Shown here in pieces: positions 52,953-61,754 of a DNA stretch of 64,000 nucleotides. How positions within the stretch are numbered: the stretch's first letter is position 1; the number at the start of each line of letters is the position of its first letter. The stretch comes from Armatimonadota bacterium. Its GTDB lineage: Bacteria; Armatimonadota; Fimbriimonadia; Fimbriimonadales; Fimbriimonadaceae. The stretch covers positions 1 through 64,000 of the forward strand of contig JANYCU010000017.1 in assembly GCA_025360125.1 (NCBI GenBank), in the 5' to 3' direction. Both the position numbers and the translations under genes were made by a program. Under the pieces are notes generated by a model. That model was not told the origin of the DNA. It was given only the letters and a program-made list of their open reading frames with translations, and ran no database searches.

Positions 52953-53350
52953 TGCATGAGCCCGTTTGTGGGCGGATTACGAGTGTCCGGTTGTCAAGGC
53001 AATTTGGCGGATAGGAGCAACGTTCATTGGCTTTAATTACCCTTCCGCAATCATATTCGCTATGAGCGCCGTCCAGCCCTTCGAAGTGGGACAAGAATCG
53101 TTACCTCTTTTGTAAGAGGTCGGTGAGCGATTTCGATTGAACCAATCGAAATGCTGAGCAAACCGGGAGATCAGATTCATAAACGCTCCTAAGCGTTGTC
53201 TACGATCAGCCACGTCTAAGACATCGGATGCTTCCCAAATCGCTCCCTTCAAAAGATGGGAGGAGTGGCAGTCCTGTGACTTTGTCAGAGAAGCGAAGCT
53301 TCCAGAGACGGGGTGGATGATTCTCCCGACTCCGCACTCTGCACTTCGCA
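52953..53350. repeat. Gene-free region with the right direct-repeat unit
   Basis: No gene. From 53041 it matches 50579 onward: a diverged copy of the glucosidase 3' end (TSKGWTALIANMIAEG when read on the minus strand), the TTGT- and AAC-loop hairpins (about 53104-53119 and 53130-53152), and GAAGC-GAA-GCTTC at 53290-53302. The segment 52953-53040 shows nothing recognisable. Confidence 0.8.
53041..53343. repeat. Long direct repeat, right unit
   Basis: Counterpart of 50579-50900. It ends in the heptads that overlap the glucosidase stop codon. Its GAA-loop stem differs from the left unit by two compensated base pairs. Confidence 0.88.
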
Positions 53351-55936
53351 CTATGCACTGCCTTCCGCAATCAAATTCGCAATCAGCGCCGTCCAGCCCG
53401 TTTGGTGGCTCGCCCCACACCCGCGCCCAGTATCACCATCAAAGTACTCATAAAACATCAAGTGATTCGGGTTCGCCTGACTAAACGAGTCCGGTTGCGC
53501 AGGCAAAACTCCGTCCGCTCCCGGCTCGTACAAACTGATAATCCGGCGGCTCAACTCTTCCGCCAACTCCCCAACATTCGTATCGACCGAACTCTCAGAA
53601 AGCACAATGTTAAAGTCAGCTCCCCACGCCGCGTGGTGCTCCCGCAATGCCTCAACCAACATGTAGTTGATCGGCATCCAAATCGGACCCCGCCAGTTCG
53701 AATTCCCGCCAAATACCCCAGTGGTCGATTCACCTGGCTCGTACTCGATCAGGTGTTCTGTGCCCTCAATCGACTTCGAAAACGGACGATTCTTGTAGTA
53801 CTTTGACAAGGCCCGTACCCCATGCGGTGAGAGGAACTCATCTTCGTTAAACACGCGGGACAAAATACGTCCAATCCGTGCCTTCGGCACTAGCGACAAA
53901 TGGCTCGACTTCCGCCCATTCACATCCAGTGTTTCGTGGCACGCCTTCGCCAATCCCGGACGATGCTTCAGAAACCACTCAACCCGCTCCCGAAAACCCG
54001 GCAAGTTGCTGATCTGATCGGGCGAAATCGTGGCCACCGCAAAAATCGGAATCACACCGACAATCGACCGAACCTTGATTTGCTCATCGCTCGATGGATA
54101 CCGCAACAAGTCGTAAAAGAAACCGTCTTCGTCATCCCACATTCCGCTCGAATTCAGCGCGTCAGCGACATAGAGAAAGTGCTCAAAGAACTTCGAAGCG
54201 ACATCGCCATAGCTAATATCGTGCGCCGACAACTCTAGGGCAATCGAAAGCATATTCAGGCAATACATACCCATCCAACTGGTGCCATCTGACTGCTCTA
54301 ACACATCGCCATTCGGTAGCGACATATTCCGGTCAAACAGACCAATGTTGTCAAGGCCTAAGAATCCACCTTCAAACAGGTTATTCCCCAGCTGATCTTT
54401 CCGGTTAATCCACCACGTAAAGTTCAACAAGAGCTTGTGAAAAGCCTTGCTCAAAAATTCATAGTCCGGTACCCCCGTGCGGTCGCGGTCGTCCCGAAAT
54501 ATCTTGAGCGCGGACCACGCGTGAACCGGAGGATTGACATCGGAAAAAGCCCACTCATAGGCTGGAATCTGGCCATTCGGGTGCATGTACCACTCCCGCA
54601 TTAGTAGCAATATCTGAAACTTAGCAAAATCCGGGTCAACCAGCGCACACGTCACGCAATGAAACGCCAAATCCCAGGCGGCAAACCACGGGTACTCCCA
54701 TCCATCTGGCATCAAAATCAGGTCCTTTGCGTGCAGATGAGACCAACCGCTATTGCGCGTTCGGTGCCCTGGTGGCGGCGCGGGTTGATTCGTATCCCCC
54801 GCTCCCCAACGGTCCCAGTCAAAATAGTAATACTGCCGCGACCACAACAGCCCAGCTAGGGCACGCCGCTGAATCAAAGCCTTTTGCGGGTCCTTCGGAG
54901 CAGTAGAGGCATAAAACTGATCGGCCTCTTCTTCTCGCATGACGAGCGTCTTTGCCCACTCCTTCTGGGCTGGAAACCCTTTCTCTGGCCCAAGGCAACA
55001 CTGAATTTCCTTCGTCTCGCCAGCAGCAAGAACCATCGGAATCACCGCGCAACCTTTCGTTCCAGTCTGCTCAGGGTTCACCGCGTCAACCTCTCCATTC
55101 ACAACGTACCGATGAAAGGCATCCTTGACGTAAGGCGTTTCATTCGGCTGCCCAAACAAACGCTCTTCATTCGAATCGTTGTTCGTAAACAAAAACTCCG
55201 CAGCATCCGGGATTTCAAGACTGACGCGCCCGTATCGGTGTGACTCTGCCACCAAAGTCTTTTTTCCCGACTTCGAAATGCTTGGCATTTCGGATCCGTC
55301 ACGCCAAGACCATTTATTCCGAAACCACAAATGCGGCAAAACCCAAATAGAAGCTGCTTCTGGCCCCCGGTTGGTGATTGAGGCCCTCGCGACCACCGTC
55401 TCCTCGTTCATCTTGGCGTAAGTGATCTCGATCTCAAAATATCGATTTTCATCCAAAATTCCCGTGTCGATCAGCTCGTATTCTGGCCGATGAACGCCAA
55501 TAGTTCGGTTGGTTGCGACCAAGTCTTCGTAAGGAAACTCGCGATGCGGATAGATGTAAACCGTCCGCATAAACGAGCTCGTCGGCGTCCCATCAACATG
55601 GTAGTAAAGCTCCTTGACGTCCTCTCCATGATTACCTTCCGGGTTCGAAAGCCCAAAATACCGCTCCTTCAAAATCGGATCGTTGCCATTCCAAAACGCC
55701 CAGGCAAATATCTGTTCGCAATGCCGATCGCACCATCCTGCCAAGCCATCTTCCCCCCAGCGATACGCCCGAGATCGAGCCTGGTCGTGAGTAAAGTATG
55801 TCCACGCCGAACCGCTATCCGAATAATCTTCCCGAACCGTGCCCCAGTGTCGGTCGGCCAAGAAACAGCCCCAACGGTACCAATGTCCTTTTAAGGCATG
55901 CTGGTCCGCTAATCGCAAATGCTCGGGAGTATTCAA
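53351..55936 (-). CDS. GH63-type glucosidase (MGH1-like)
   Basis: 861 residues from TTG 55936, set by GGAGG six nt upstream, 3 nt beyond the SDR stop. DQHALKGHWYRWGCFLADRHWGTVREDYS opens the family pattern; an (alpha/alpha)6 barrel follows with GWSHLHAKDLILMPDGWEYPWFAAWD, SDGTSWMGMYCLNMLSIALE and NSNWRGPIWMPINYMLVEAL. The end is SHQTGWTALIANLIAEG. Such enzymes act on alpha-glucosides such as mannosylglycerate or glucosylglycerate, or glycogen-like sugars. Its last 69 bp exist in two further copies downstream, one nearly exact and one diverged. Confidence 0.85.
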   Translation of the reverse strand: MNTPEHLRLADQHALKGHWYRWGCFLADRHWGTVREDYSDSGSAWTYFTHDQARSRAYRWGEDGLAGWCDRHCEQIFAWAFWNGNDPILKERYFGLSNPEGNHGEDVKELYYHVDGTPTSSFMRTVYIYPHREFPYEDLVATNRTIGVHRPEYELIDTGILDENRYFEIEITYAKMNEETVVARASITNRGPEAASIWVLPHLWFRNKWSWRDGSEMPSISKSGKKTLVAESHRYGRVSLEIPDAAEFLFTNNDSNEERLFGQPNETPYVKDAFHRYVVNGEVDAVNPEQTGTKGCAVIPMVLAAGETKEIQCCLGPEKGFPAQKEWAKTLVMREEEADQFYASTAPKDPQKALIQRRALAGLLWSRQYYYFDWDRWGAGDTNQPAPPPGHRTRNSGWSHLHAKDLILMPDGWEYPWFAAWDLAFHCVTCALVDPDFAKFQILLLMREWYMHPNGQIPAYEWAFSDVNPPVHAWSALKIFRDDRDRTGVPDYEFLSKAFHKLLLNFTWWINRKDQLGNNLFEGGFLGLDNIGLFDRNMSLPNGDVLEQSDGTSWMGMYCLNMLSIALELSAHDISYGDVASKFFEHFLYVADALNSSGMWDDEDGFFYDLLRYPSSDEQIKVRSIVGVIPIFAVATISPDQISNLPGFRERVEWFLKHRPGLAKACHETLDVNGRKSSHLSLVPKARIGRILSRVFNEDEFLSPHGVRALSKYYKNRPFSKSIEGTEHLIEYEPGESTTGVFGGNSNWRGPIWMPINYMLVEALREHHAAWGADFNIVLSESSVDTNVGELAEELSRRIISLYEPGADGVLPAQPDSFSQANPNHLMFYEYFDGDTGRGCGASHQTGWTALIANLIAEGSA

Positions 55937-55938
55937 AA

Positions 55939-56793
55939 TTAACCTCCGCTGGCAAACCCTTCGCAAAGGGTCATTCCACCGTCAACAAACAGCGTCGTCC
56001 CAACCACATAATCGCTCGCATCCGACGCGAGCCAAACACACGCTTGACCGATGTCATCGGGCAAACCAACCCGGTTATAAGGAATCAAATCGAGCAATTT
56101 CGACTCTGCATCAACGGTGTCCCACGCCGGACGGTTAATCGGAGTTGCAATCGCTCCCGGCGCAATCGAATTAACGCGAATCTTTCGATCCGATACTTCC
56201 TGCGCGATCGACTTCATCATCAACATGACTCCACCCTTCGAAGCGGCATAATTCGCGTGCCCTGCCCAAGGGATCACCTCGTGAACCGAAGACATGCAAA
56301 CAATCTTTCCAAGCGCTTTGCTAACGTCATGCATCCCCCGCCGCTCGAACTCGTTGATCGCCTCGCGGATGCACAAGAACTGGCCCCGCAGGTTCACATT
56401 CATGACCAAGTCCCACTGGGATACAGTCATTTTCTCAATTTTGCTGTCCTGCTGAAGTCCAGCATTGGGAACCACAATATCCAGAGTCCCAAACGCCGCA
56501 ACTGCGGTCAGAAACATGGACATCACCTGTTCTTCGCTCGCCACGTCGGCGATAACTGCAATTGCCTTGCCACCAGATTGATTGATATCGTCAACAATCT
56601 TTTGGGCTGCTTCCGGATTCCGAACGTAATTAACCGCAACCGCCGCACCGGCCGCCGCTAAATGCCTCGCGCAACCTTCGCCAATGCCTGAATTCGCTCC
56701 CGTAACCAGCGCACTTTGCCCCCGAAGCGGTTGGTGGGGATAAAGGGAAATCAGTGCTTTTTGGCGGTCTAAATTGTATTCTTCCAGAACCAT
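55939..56793 (-). CDS. Short-chain dehydrogenase/reductase (glucose 1-dehydrogenase-like)
   Basis: 284 residues. TGANSGIG at 31-38 binds NAD(P); NAG at 110-112; catalytic S168/169, Y182 and K186 in SSVHEVIP and NYAASKGG. VNSIAPGAIATPINRP and the C-terminal GTTLFVDGGMTL are typical. It probably oxidises a sugar released by the glucosidase, whose gene follows 2 nt later in the same operon. TATCAT 10 nt before the ATG suggests a leaderless start. Confidence 0.9.
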   Translation of the reverse strand: MVLEEYNLDRQKALISLYPHQPLRGQSALVTGANSGIGEGCARHLAAAGAAVAVNYVRNPEAAQKIVDDINQSGGKAIAVIADVASEEQVMSMFLTAVAAFGTLDIVVPNAGLQQDSKIEKMTVSQWDLVMNVNLRGQFLCIREAINEFERRGMHDVSKALGKIVCMSSVHEVIPWAGHANYAASKGGVMLMMKSIAQEVSDRKIRVNSIAPGAIATPINRPAWDTVDAESKLLDLIPYNRVGLPDDIGQACVWLASDASDYVVGTTLFVDGGMTLCEGFASGG

Positions 56794-56803
56794 AGTACTG
56801 TGT

Positions 56804-56809
56804 ATGATA
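56804..56809 (-). promoter_or_regulatory. -10 box of the SDR-glucosidase operon
   Basis: TATCAT on the minus strand, 10 nt before ATG 56793. It fits the TANNNT pattern seen before many genes in this window. Confidence 0.45.
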
Positions 56810-56878
56810 GCTGGCAGATGGTAACCGAATAGCGGGGTTTCGAAGGAAATTAACGAATTGAGGCTCTTGATAAAACCT

Positions 56879-56901
56879 GGGAGGAAGTAAAACTTCCTCC
56901 C
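56879..56901. repeat. Perfect 10-bp hairpin with AAA triloop
   Basis: GGGAGGAAGT (56879-56888), loop AAA, ACTTCCTCCC (56892-56901). It lies upstream of the SDR promoter and downstream of the BNR-gene terminator. No T tract of note follows on the plus strand. Confidence 0.8.
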
Positions 56902-56909
56902 GTAATTTC

Positions 56910-56940
56910 AAAAAACTCGATAGATTTGAAAGCCTATCGA
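56910..56940 (-). terminator. Terminator of the BNR-repeat gene
   Basis: On the minus strand TCGATAG and CTATCGA (56940-56934 and 56923-56917) pair, and are followed by G and six T residues. It begins 16 nt after the stop at 56956. Confidence 0.8.
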
Positions 56941-56955
56941 TCTTTTCTTCGATGT

Positions 56956-59900
56956 TTATTGCGGAAACGCTGACGCGATTGGCTTGAGTTTGTATTTGGC
57001 CAAAATGGCATTGAAAGCGGCCAGCTCTTTCCCATTGATCGCCTTCCAGTTTGCCTGAGCCGTCAGCAAATCAGCCGCCGCCGTCTTCGCATTCTTCATC
57101 ATTACCTCGGTCGGAATCAGGTCGCCCGAATCCAACGTGCTCATGAATCGCATCATGTTGCCCATCGTTCCCGCAAACGTCGGCGCAGGTGGTGGCCCAC
57201 TGATGGTTGGAAAGCCGCCGCCAAAGCGTCGTCCGCCGCCGCCACCCGCCCCACCAATCAACGCTAACTTGGCATCAAAATTCGTAATTGCTTCCGAAAG
57301 CTCTGCCGTGGGCTCCGTCGATTGAAGGTCGGCCAAGAAGGCTCGAATGCGGGCAACCTTTTGGAATCCATCCCACGCTTCTCCGGCACCAAAATACAGG
57401 GCCGCTTGCATCTCTGCTTGCCGCTTCACATCAGACGCCGATGCGGGTGATCGCGGGTCATTCTTAACCGTAACTGTCTGGGTCATGACTTTCCCATCGA
57501 CCGTCAATTTGACGGTGTAAACACCCGGTGCAACCAGAGGGCCTTCCGGCGATGCCGGAGTCTCTCCTGGGTTCGCATTGATGTCGTAGTTGTGACTAAA
57601 CGCATTCGGATTGTCATATCGCAAGTTCCAATTGATCCGATTCGTGCCTGGCGCGGTCGGAAGAGACCATGGCTTCTCAATCCAAAAATCAGGAACTGGG
57701 GGCAAACCATCCGTGGATGGTGGAGCGGGTTTGCTCGTCATATGCCGAACAACCCGCCCACTCGAATCACTGATCTCCAGACTCATGTTTGAAGCCGGTG
57801 ATCCAAGGTAGTAATAAATAATCGCACCAACCGGAGCGTTCACCGCATGAGGGATTTCTGGTGGCATCGGAGTATCTCCGTTCACGTTCCGACGAACCCG
57901 AATCGCATCCCCTGGTTTGAACAGGTGCGCCAATTCAGAACTAACGGAACCAGCTAATTCTCGCAGCGGAGAAATGTCATCCAAAATCCAGAAACTGCGT
58001 CCATAGGTTCCGACGACAACGTCATTGTCCTTCACCACCATGTCTCGGTATGAAGTATTCGGCGCGTTCAACGTCAAATTTTGCCAATGATCGCCATCGT
58101 CAACCGAGAAGTAAACCGAGCTCTCAGTTCCCGCAAAAACGAGTCCGGCCTTCTTGGTATCGGCCCGAATGACCCGAGCAAAGCTTCCGCTCGGTTGGTC
58201 AGTTCGCATTCCCGTCACAATTTTCGTCCAAGTCTTTCCGAAATCCTTTGTTCGGTAGAAGTGAGGAGTCATGTCTCCCACGCCGTGGAAGTCGATCGCT
58301 ACGTATGCCGTCCCTAAGTCTTGATGCGAAGCATCAATTCCCGAAATATCCGCCCGGGTTGGATTCTTCAATCCAGGAATCGTGACATCTTCCCAGGTTG
58401 CCCCGTGGTCCCTGGTAACTTTGATCAGGCCATTGTTCGTTCCAACCCAGATCGTATTGCTATTGACGCTCGATACCGAGAAGGATTCAATGGAACCGCC
58501 TTGGTTCGGCCCCAACTGCAAGTCGAGCATTCCATCCTCGTCGTCCTCATCATCCATTTCGATCTGACCACCACCGCCGCCAGTGCTTCCCGTTCGAACC
58601 GGAGGAACCGTCGGTGGCTTTGTCGGAGGCGTCGTAGGTGGTTTCGTTCCCGGAGCGTCCGCAGGCTTCGGTGGCACATATCCTTTAGGGAATCCAAGGT
58701 CTGGGCTCAATTTCTTCCAGTGCTGACCGCCATCGGTAGTTGACATCAAAAACTGGAATCCGGCCAAAAATTCGTGAGGATTGGTAGGAGAAAACGCCAG
58801 CGGTTGATTCCCAACTTTCCGCAAAGTCAATGTTGAATCCATATTCGGACTGACATTAATCCACTGGCCGCTTGGGTAAGTCGTCTTAATAATTCCGCCA
58901 CCCGCAGGTCCACCCGCAAACGTAACCTTGGGGTTTAACGGGTCCGCCACAATCGAACCAAATTCGTAGCCAGGATGAGGAAGCCAGTCCAACGTTGTGA
59001 TTGCACCCAAGTTGCCTCTACTTGCAGTTCCTACCGCTCCACTATCTTGCTGAGTCGCGTAAATCCAATACGGATATTGGTTGTCGACCGAAATGTGATA
59101 CACCTGCGCCGTCGGCTGGTTGTACCATGAGCCCCAATTGAGTCCGCCGTCCAACGAAACCGTCGCCCCTTGGTCGCCACCCAATAAGAGTCGGTCACCG
59201 TCAGTTGGGTCGAGCCACATCTGTTGTGGGTCGTCGCCACCGGGCGCGCCTTTAAATCCGGTGAAGGTCTTGCCGCCATCGACCGACCGATACATGCATG
59301 TGCTAACCACGTAGACGATGTCGGGGTTCTTTGGATTGACGTAAACACCGCAGTTATAGCCGCCCTGACCATTGGCCACTCGGCGATCGGTTGGGTCCAT
59401 TTGCTTCCATGTGTCACCGCCGTCGTCTGATCGGTAGAGGCCAAAATTTCCAACGATAAACATCCGTTTGGCATCAGTATTGTTGGCAACTGCTACACTT
59501 GTTCGCCCCGTCAATCCTGGCAAGCCGTGGCCCGAAATCTGTTTCCAGGTCAAACCTTCGTCGTGAGAGATATAAAGTCGAGTTGAATTGGTGGCCGTAC
59601 CTTGACCTCCGCCTCCGCCAGCACCATTAGGCCCTGCGCGCTGGGCGCCCGGGGCATTGTAGTGGCGAACGGTCGTCGCGAGCATTACACTCGGATGGTC
59701 GTACGCCCAAGCGATCTTTTGCGCGCCGGTCTGCTTATCAACATAGAGGGTTTTGGTCCAAGTCTTTCCTCCGTCGATGCTTCGAAAAACGCCTCGATCC
59801 TCGGATTCCTCGCGAATATTTCCTTGGGTTGCAGCTAAAACCAAATTAGGGTCATGAGGATCAACGAGAATCGAAGGAATCTGCTTGCTGGTCTCCAGCC

Positions 59901-60318
59901 CCAAATGGGTCCACGACTTTCCGGCATCGATTGATTTATAAATTCCATCGCCTTCGTTGATGGTGCCGCCAGTGATGAGGTCACCCATGCCAACATAGAT
60001 AATGTTCGGACTCGATGGGGCAACTTCGATGGCTCCGACCGATGAAACCTCTTTGTTGTCATCGAAGATGGGATACCAAGTCGTTCCTGCGCTGGTTGTC
60101 TTCCAAACTCCGCCTGCAGGCATGCCCATATAGAAAGTTCCAGATTGGCCAATCGCGCCCGAAACCGCCGCAACTCGACCGCCACGAAACGGTCCAACAC
60201 TTCGCCATTTGAGGCCCGAATAGAGTTCCGGACGAACACTTTGCGCTAACGAAATCGAACTAAATGCGACGACTAAAACGGCCACACCAAGACTTCGAGC
60301 AGAGAATCTTCTCATCAT
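56956..60318 (-). CDS. Exported BNR/sortilin-like beta-propeller protein
   Basis: 1120 residues from ATG 60318, with TATGAT 7 nt upstream; the longer ATG 60330 would overlap that box. Signal peptide (LGVAVLVVAFSSISLAQ). Repeated BNR/Asp-box motifs (SIDAGKSWTHLG, SIDGGKTWTKTL, SHDEGLTWKQI, SDDGGDTWKQM, SVDGGKTF, STDGGQHWKKL) make two propeller domains like Vps10/xyloglucanase-type or YCF48-like proteins. A Pro/Gly-rich linker with KPPTTPPTKPP separates them. The C-terminal part has an Ig-like beta domain. The active-site type is not visible; an exo-glycosidase or binding role is possible. Confidence 0.82.
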   Translation of the reverse strand: MMRRFSARSLGVAVLVVAFSSISLAQSVRPELYSGLKWRSVGPFRGGRVAAVSGAIGQSGTFYMGMPAGGVWKTTSAGTTWYPIFDDNKEVSSVGAIEVAPSSPNIIYVGMGDLITGGTINEGDGIYKSIDAGKSWTHLGLETSKQIPSILVDPHDPNLVLAATQGNIREESEDRGVFRSIDGGKTWTKTLYVDKQTGAQKIAWAYDHPSVMLATTVRHYNAPGAQRAGPNGAGGGGGQGTATNSTRLYISHDEGLTWKQISGHGLPGLTGRTSVAVANNTDAKRMFIVGNFGLYRSDDGGDTWKQMDPTDRRVANGQGGYNCGVYVNPKNPDIVYVVSTCMYRSVDGGKTFTGFKGAPGGDDPQQMWLDPTDGDRLLLGGDQGATVSLDGGLNWGSWYNQPTAQVYHISVDNQYPYWIYATQQDSGAVGTASRGNLGAITTLDWLPHPGYEFGSIVADPLNPKVTFAGGPAGGGIIKTTYPSGQWINVSPNMDSTLTLRKVGNQPLAFSPTNPHEFLAGFQFLMSTTDGGQHWKKLSPDLGFPKGYVPPKPADAPGTKPPTTPPTKPPTVPPVRTGSTGGGGGQIEMDDEDDEDGMLDLQLGPNQGGSIESFSVSSVNSNTIWVGTNNGLIKVTRDHGATWEDVTIPGLKNPTRADISGIDASHQDLGTAYVAIDFHGVGDMTPHFYRTKDFGKTWTKIVTGMRTDQPSGSFARVIRADTKKAGLVFAGTESSVYFSVDDGDHWQNLTLNAPNTSYRDMVVKDNDVVVGTYGRSFWILDDISPLRELAGSVSSELAHLFKPGDAIRVRRNVNGDTPMPPEIPHAVNAPVGAIIYYYLGSPASNMSLEISDSSGRVVRHMTSKPAPPSTDGLPPVPDFWIEKPWSLPTAPGTNRINWNLRYDNPNAFSHNYDINANPGETPASPEGPLVAPGVYTVKLTVDGKVMTQTVTVKNDPRSPASASDVKRQAEMQAALYFGAGEAWDGFQKVARIRAFLADLQSTEPTAELSEAITNFDAKLALIGGAGGGGGRRFGGGFPTISGPPPAPTFAGTMGNMMRFMSTLDSGDLIPTEVMMKNAKTAAADLLTAQANWKAINGKELAAFNAILAKYKLKPIASAFPQ

Positions 60319-60325
60319 GTTCGTT

Positions 60326-60331
60326 ATCATA
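60326..60331 (-). promoter_or_regulatory. -10 box of the BNR-repeat gene
   Basis: TATGAT on the minus strand, 7 nt before ATG 60318. With TATACT at 60360 it forms a divergent promoter pair. Confidence 0.45.
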
Positions 60332-60359
60332 CGCTAATCACACAAAATTAGGTTTCTCG

Positions 60360-60365
60360 TATACT
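60360..60365 (+). promoter_or_regulatory. -10 box of the GNAT gene
   Basis: TATACT, 11 nt before ATG 60377; no Shine-Dalgarno of note follows. Confidence 0.45.
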
Positions 60366-60376
60366 TTGGAAACCAA

Positions 60377-61171
60377 ATGACTGAAACAACTTTTCCGAAA
60401 TTATCCGATTTCAGCCCTCAAGCACTCGTTCATCTTGCGGACGACCACGATGATCAGGCCTTCGGATTGGCGTTTGGCAATCACCCTCAAATGATCAATG
60501 AAGGCGACTTCTTTGAAATAATCACTGGCCTGAAGGACCCATTTGCCAACATGGCGTTCGGAATGGAAGTTCGGAACGCACCATCGAGAGTAAAGTCAAT
60601 CACCAAAAAGCTCGCCTACCTCGATGCTCCCGGTTATTTTTGGGTGGGACCGCATACCAAGCCCGACAATCTTGAAGAAATATTGGTTCAAAACGGCTGG
60701 ACCTATTTGGCGTCTCCGCCAGCGATGTTGATTGACCTCAACGCCCTCGACGCAAGCCAAGTGAATCCCGAAATTGAGCTGAAAGAAGTCATCACTGAGG
60801 AGGACCAACTGATCTGGCAACGAGCAGTTTCGACTGGCTTTAACCTAAGTCTTGAAGTCGCCAAAATGTTCGCCATGCCAGATGGTGTGCGCATGAAGTG
60901 CTACACAGCATTTCTTAACGGCGAGCCAGTGGGCACCACCGCCCGAGTCATTCATAACGGAGTAGCCGGGATCTACTGCGTTTCTACGCTGCCCGATTTT
61001 CGTCGACGCGGTGTTGGGGCAACAGTAACCCTTCTTCCCCTTCTCGACGCCCGCGAACAGGGATTTCAAATCGGAACCCTCCAAGCCTCTTCGATGGGCC
61101 TCCCGATCTATGAGAAACTCGGATTCAAAGAAGTCTGCCGCATCAAGTTGTACGGCTACGGGTTGGCGTGA
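60377..61171 (+). CDS. GNAT family N-acetyltransferase
   Basis: 264 residues. The C-terminal GNAT domain has GIYCVSTLPDFRRRGVGATVT, in which RRRGVGA is the acetyl-CoA pyrophosphate loop, and LPIYEKLGFKEVCRIKLYG at the end. The N-terminal half is a family-specific extension. Substrate unknown. The D-lyxose isomerase-like gene follows after one nt. Confidence 0.82.
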   Translation: MTETTFPKLSDFSPQALVHLADDHDDQAFGLAFGNHPQMINEGDFFEIITGLKDPFANMAFGMEVRNAPSRVKSITKKLAYLDAPGYFWVGPHTKPDNLEEILVQNGWTYLASPPAMLIDLNALDASQVNPEIELKEVITEEDQLIWQRAVSTGFNLSLEVAKMFAMPDGVRMKCYTAFLNGEPVGTTARVIHNGVAGIYCVSTLPDFRRRGVGATVTLLPLLDAREQGFQIGTLQASSMGLPIYEKLGFKEVCRIKLYGYGLA

Positions 61172-61172
61172 A

Positions 61173-61754
61173 ATGAAGCGAAGCGAAATTAACCACCTCA
61201 TTCTTGGTGCGAAAGCGTGTTGGGCCGAGAACGGTTGGACCCTTCCACCGGATCCCCAATGGGATGTGACCGACTTCGGACTCGGTGACTGGCAAAAGTT
61301 CGGGTTGGTTCTGGTTAACCTTGCCAACGAATCCGAATATTGCGAAAAGCTGATGTACGTTCAGCGCGGAATGGTCACTCCACCGCACACTCACATCAAA
61401 AAGAAAGAAGACATTATCTGTCGGTGGGGAACCATGAAAATTGACGTGTGGAGCGGATTACCCGAGTCCAATCCGACCGAAGCTGTTTCGCTGAAATACA
61501 ACGGCAAACCAACCACGGTTCCAAGCGGTTCAACCATCCAATTAAGAGCAGGCGAACGAGTTACGCTGATGCCTGGCGTCTATCACCAGTTTGAAGGAAC
61601 ATCGGACGAATGTATCATCGGAGAAGTCTCGACGGCCAACGACGACGTTAACGACAACCTATTTTCCAACCCGGAAGTGGGGAGATTTTCCGAAATCATC
61701 GAAGACGAGCCCCCAATCGAAAGGCTTGTCAACGAGCAAAACCCTGGGAACTAA
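61173..61754 (+). CDS. D-lyxose/D-mannose isomerase-like cupin
   Basis: 193 residues. Cupin with metal ligands H72, H74 and E79 in PPHTHIKKKEDI and H138 in PGVYHQFEG. The opening MKRSEINHLILGAKACWAEN and CRWGTMKIDVWSG match the D-lyxose isomerase (YdaE/YjfF-type) family. It would interconvert D-lyxose and D-xylulose, or D-mannose and D-fructose, with Mn(II). It starts one nt after the GNAT stop. Confidence 0.8.
   Translation: MKRSEINHLILGAKACWAENGWTLPPDPQWDVTDFGLGDWQKFGLVLVNLANESEYCEKLMYVQRGMVTPPHTHIKKKEDIICRWGTMKIDVWSGLPESNPTEAVSLKYNGKPTTVPSGSTIQLRAGERVTLMPGVYHQFEGTSDECIIGEVSTANDDVNDNLFSNPEVGRFSEIIEDEPPIERLVNEQNPGN

Noticed and set aside
55798-56661. 287-residue open frame on the plus strand
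   Set aside because: Antisense to the SDR and glucosidase genes; Arg/Asn-rich translation typical of a shadow.
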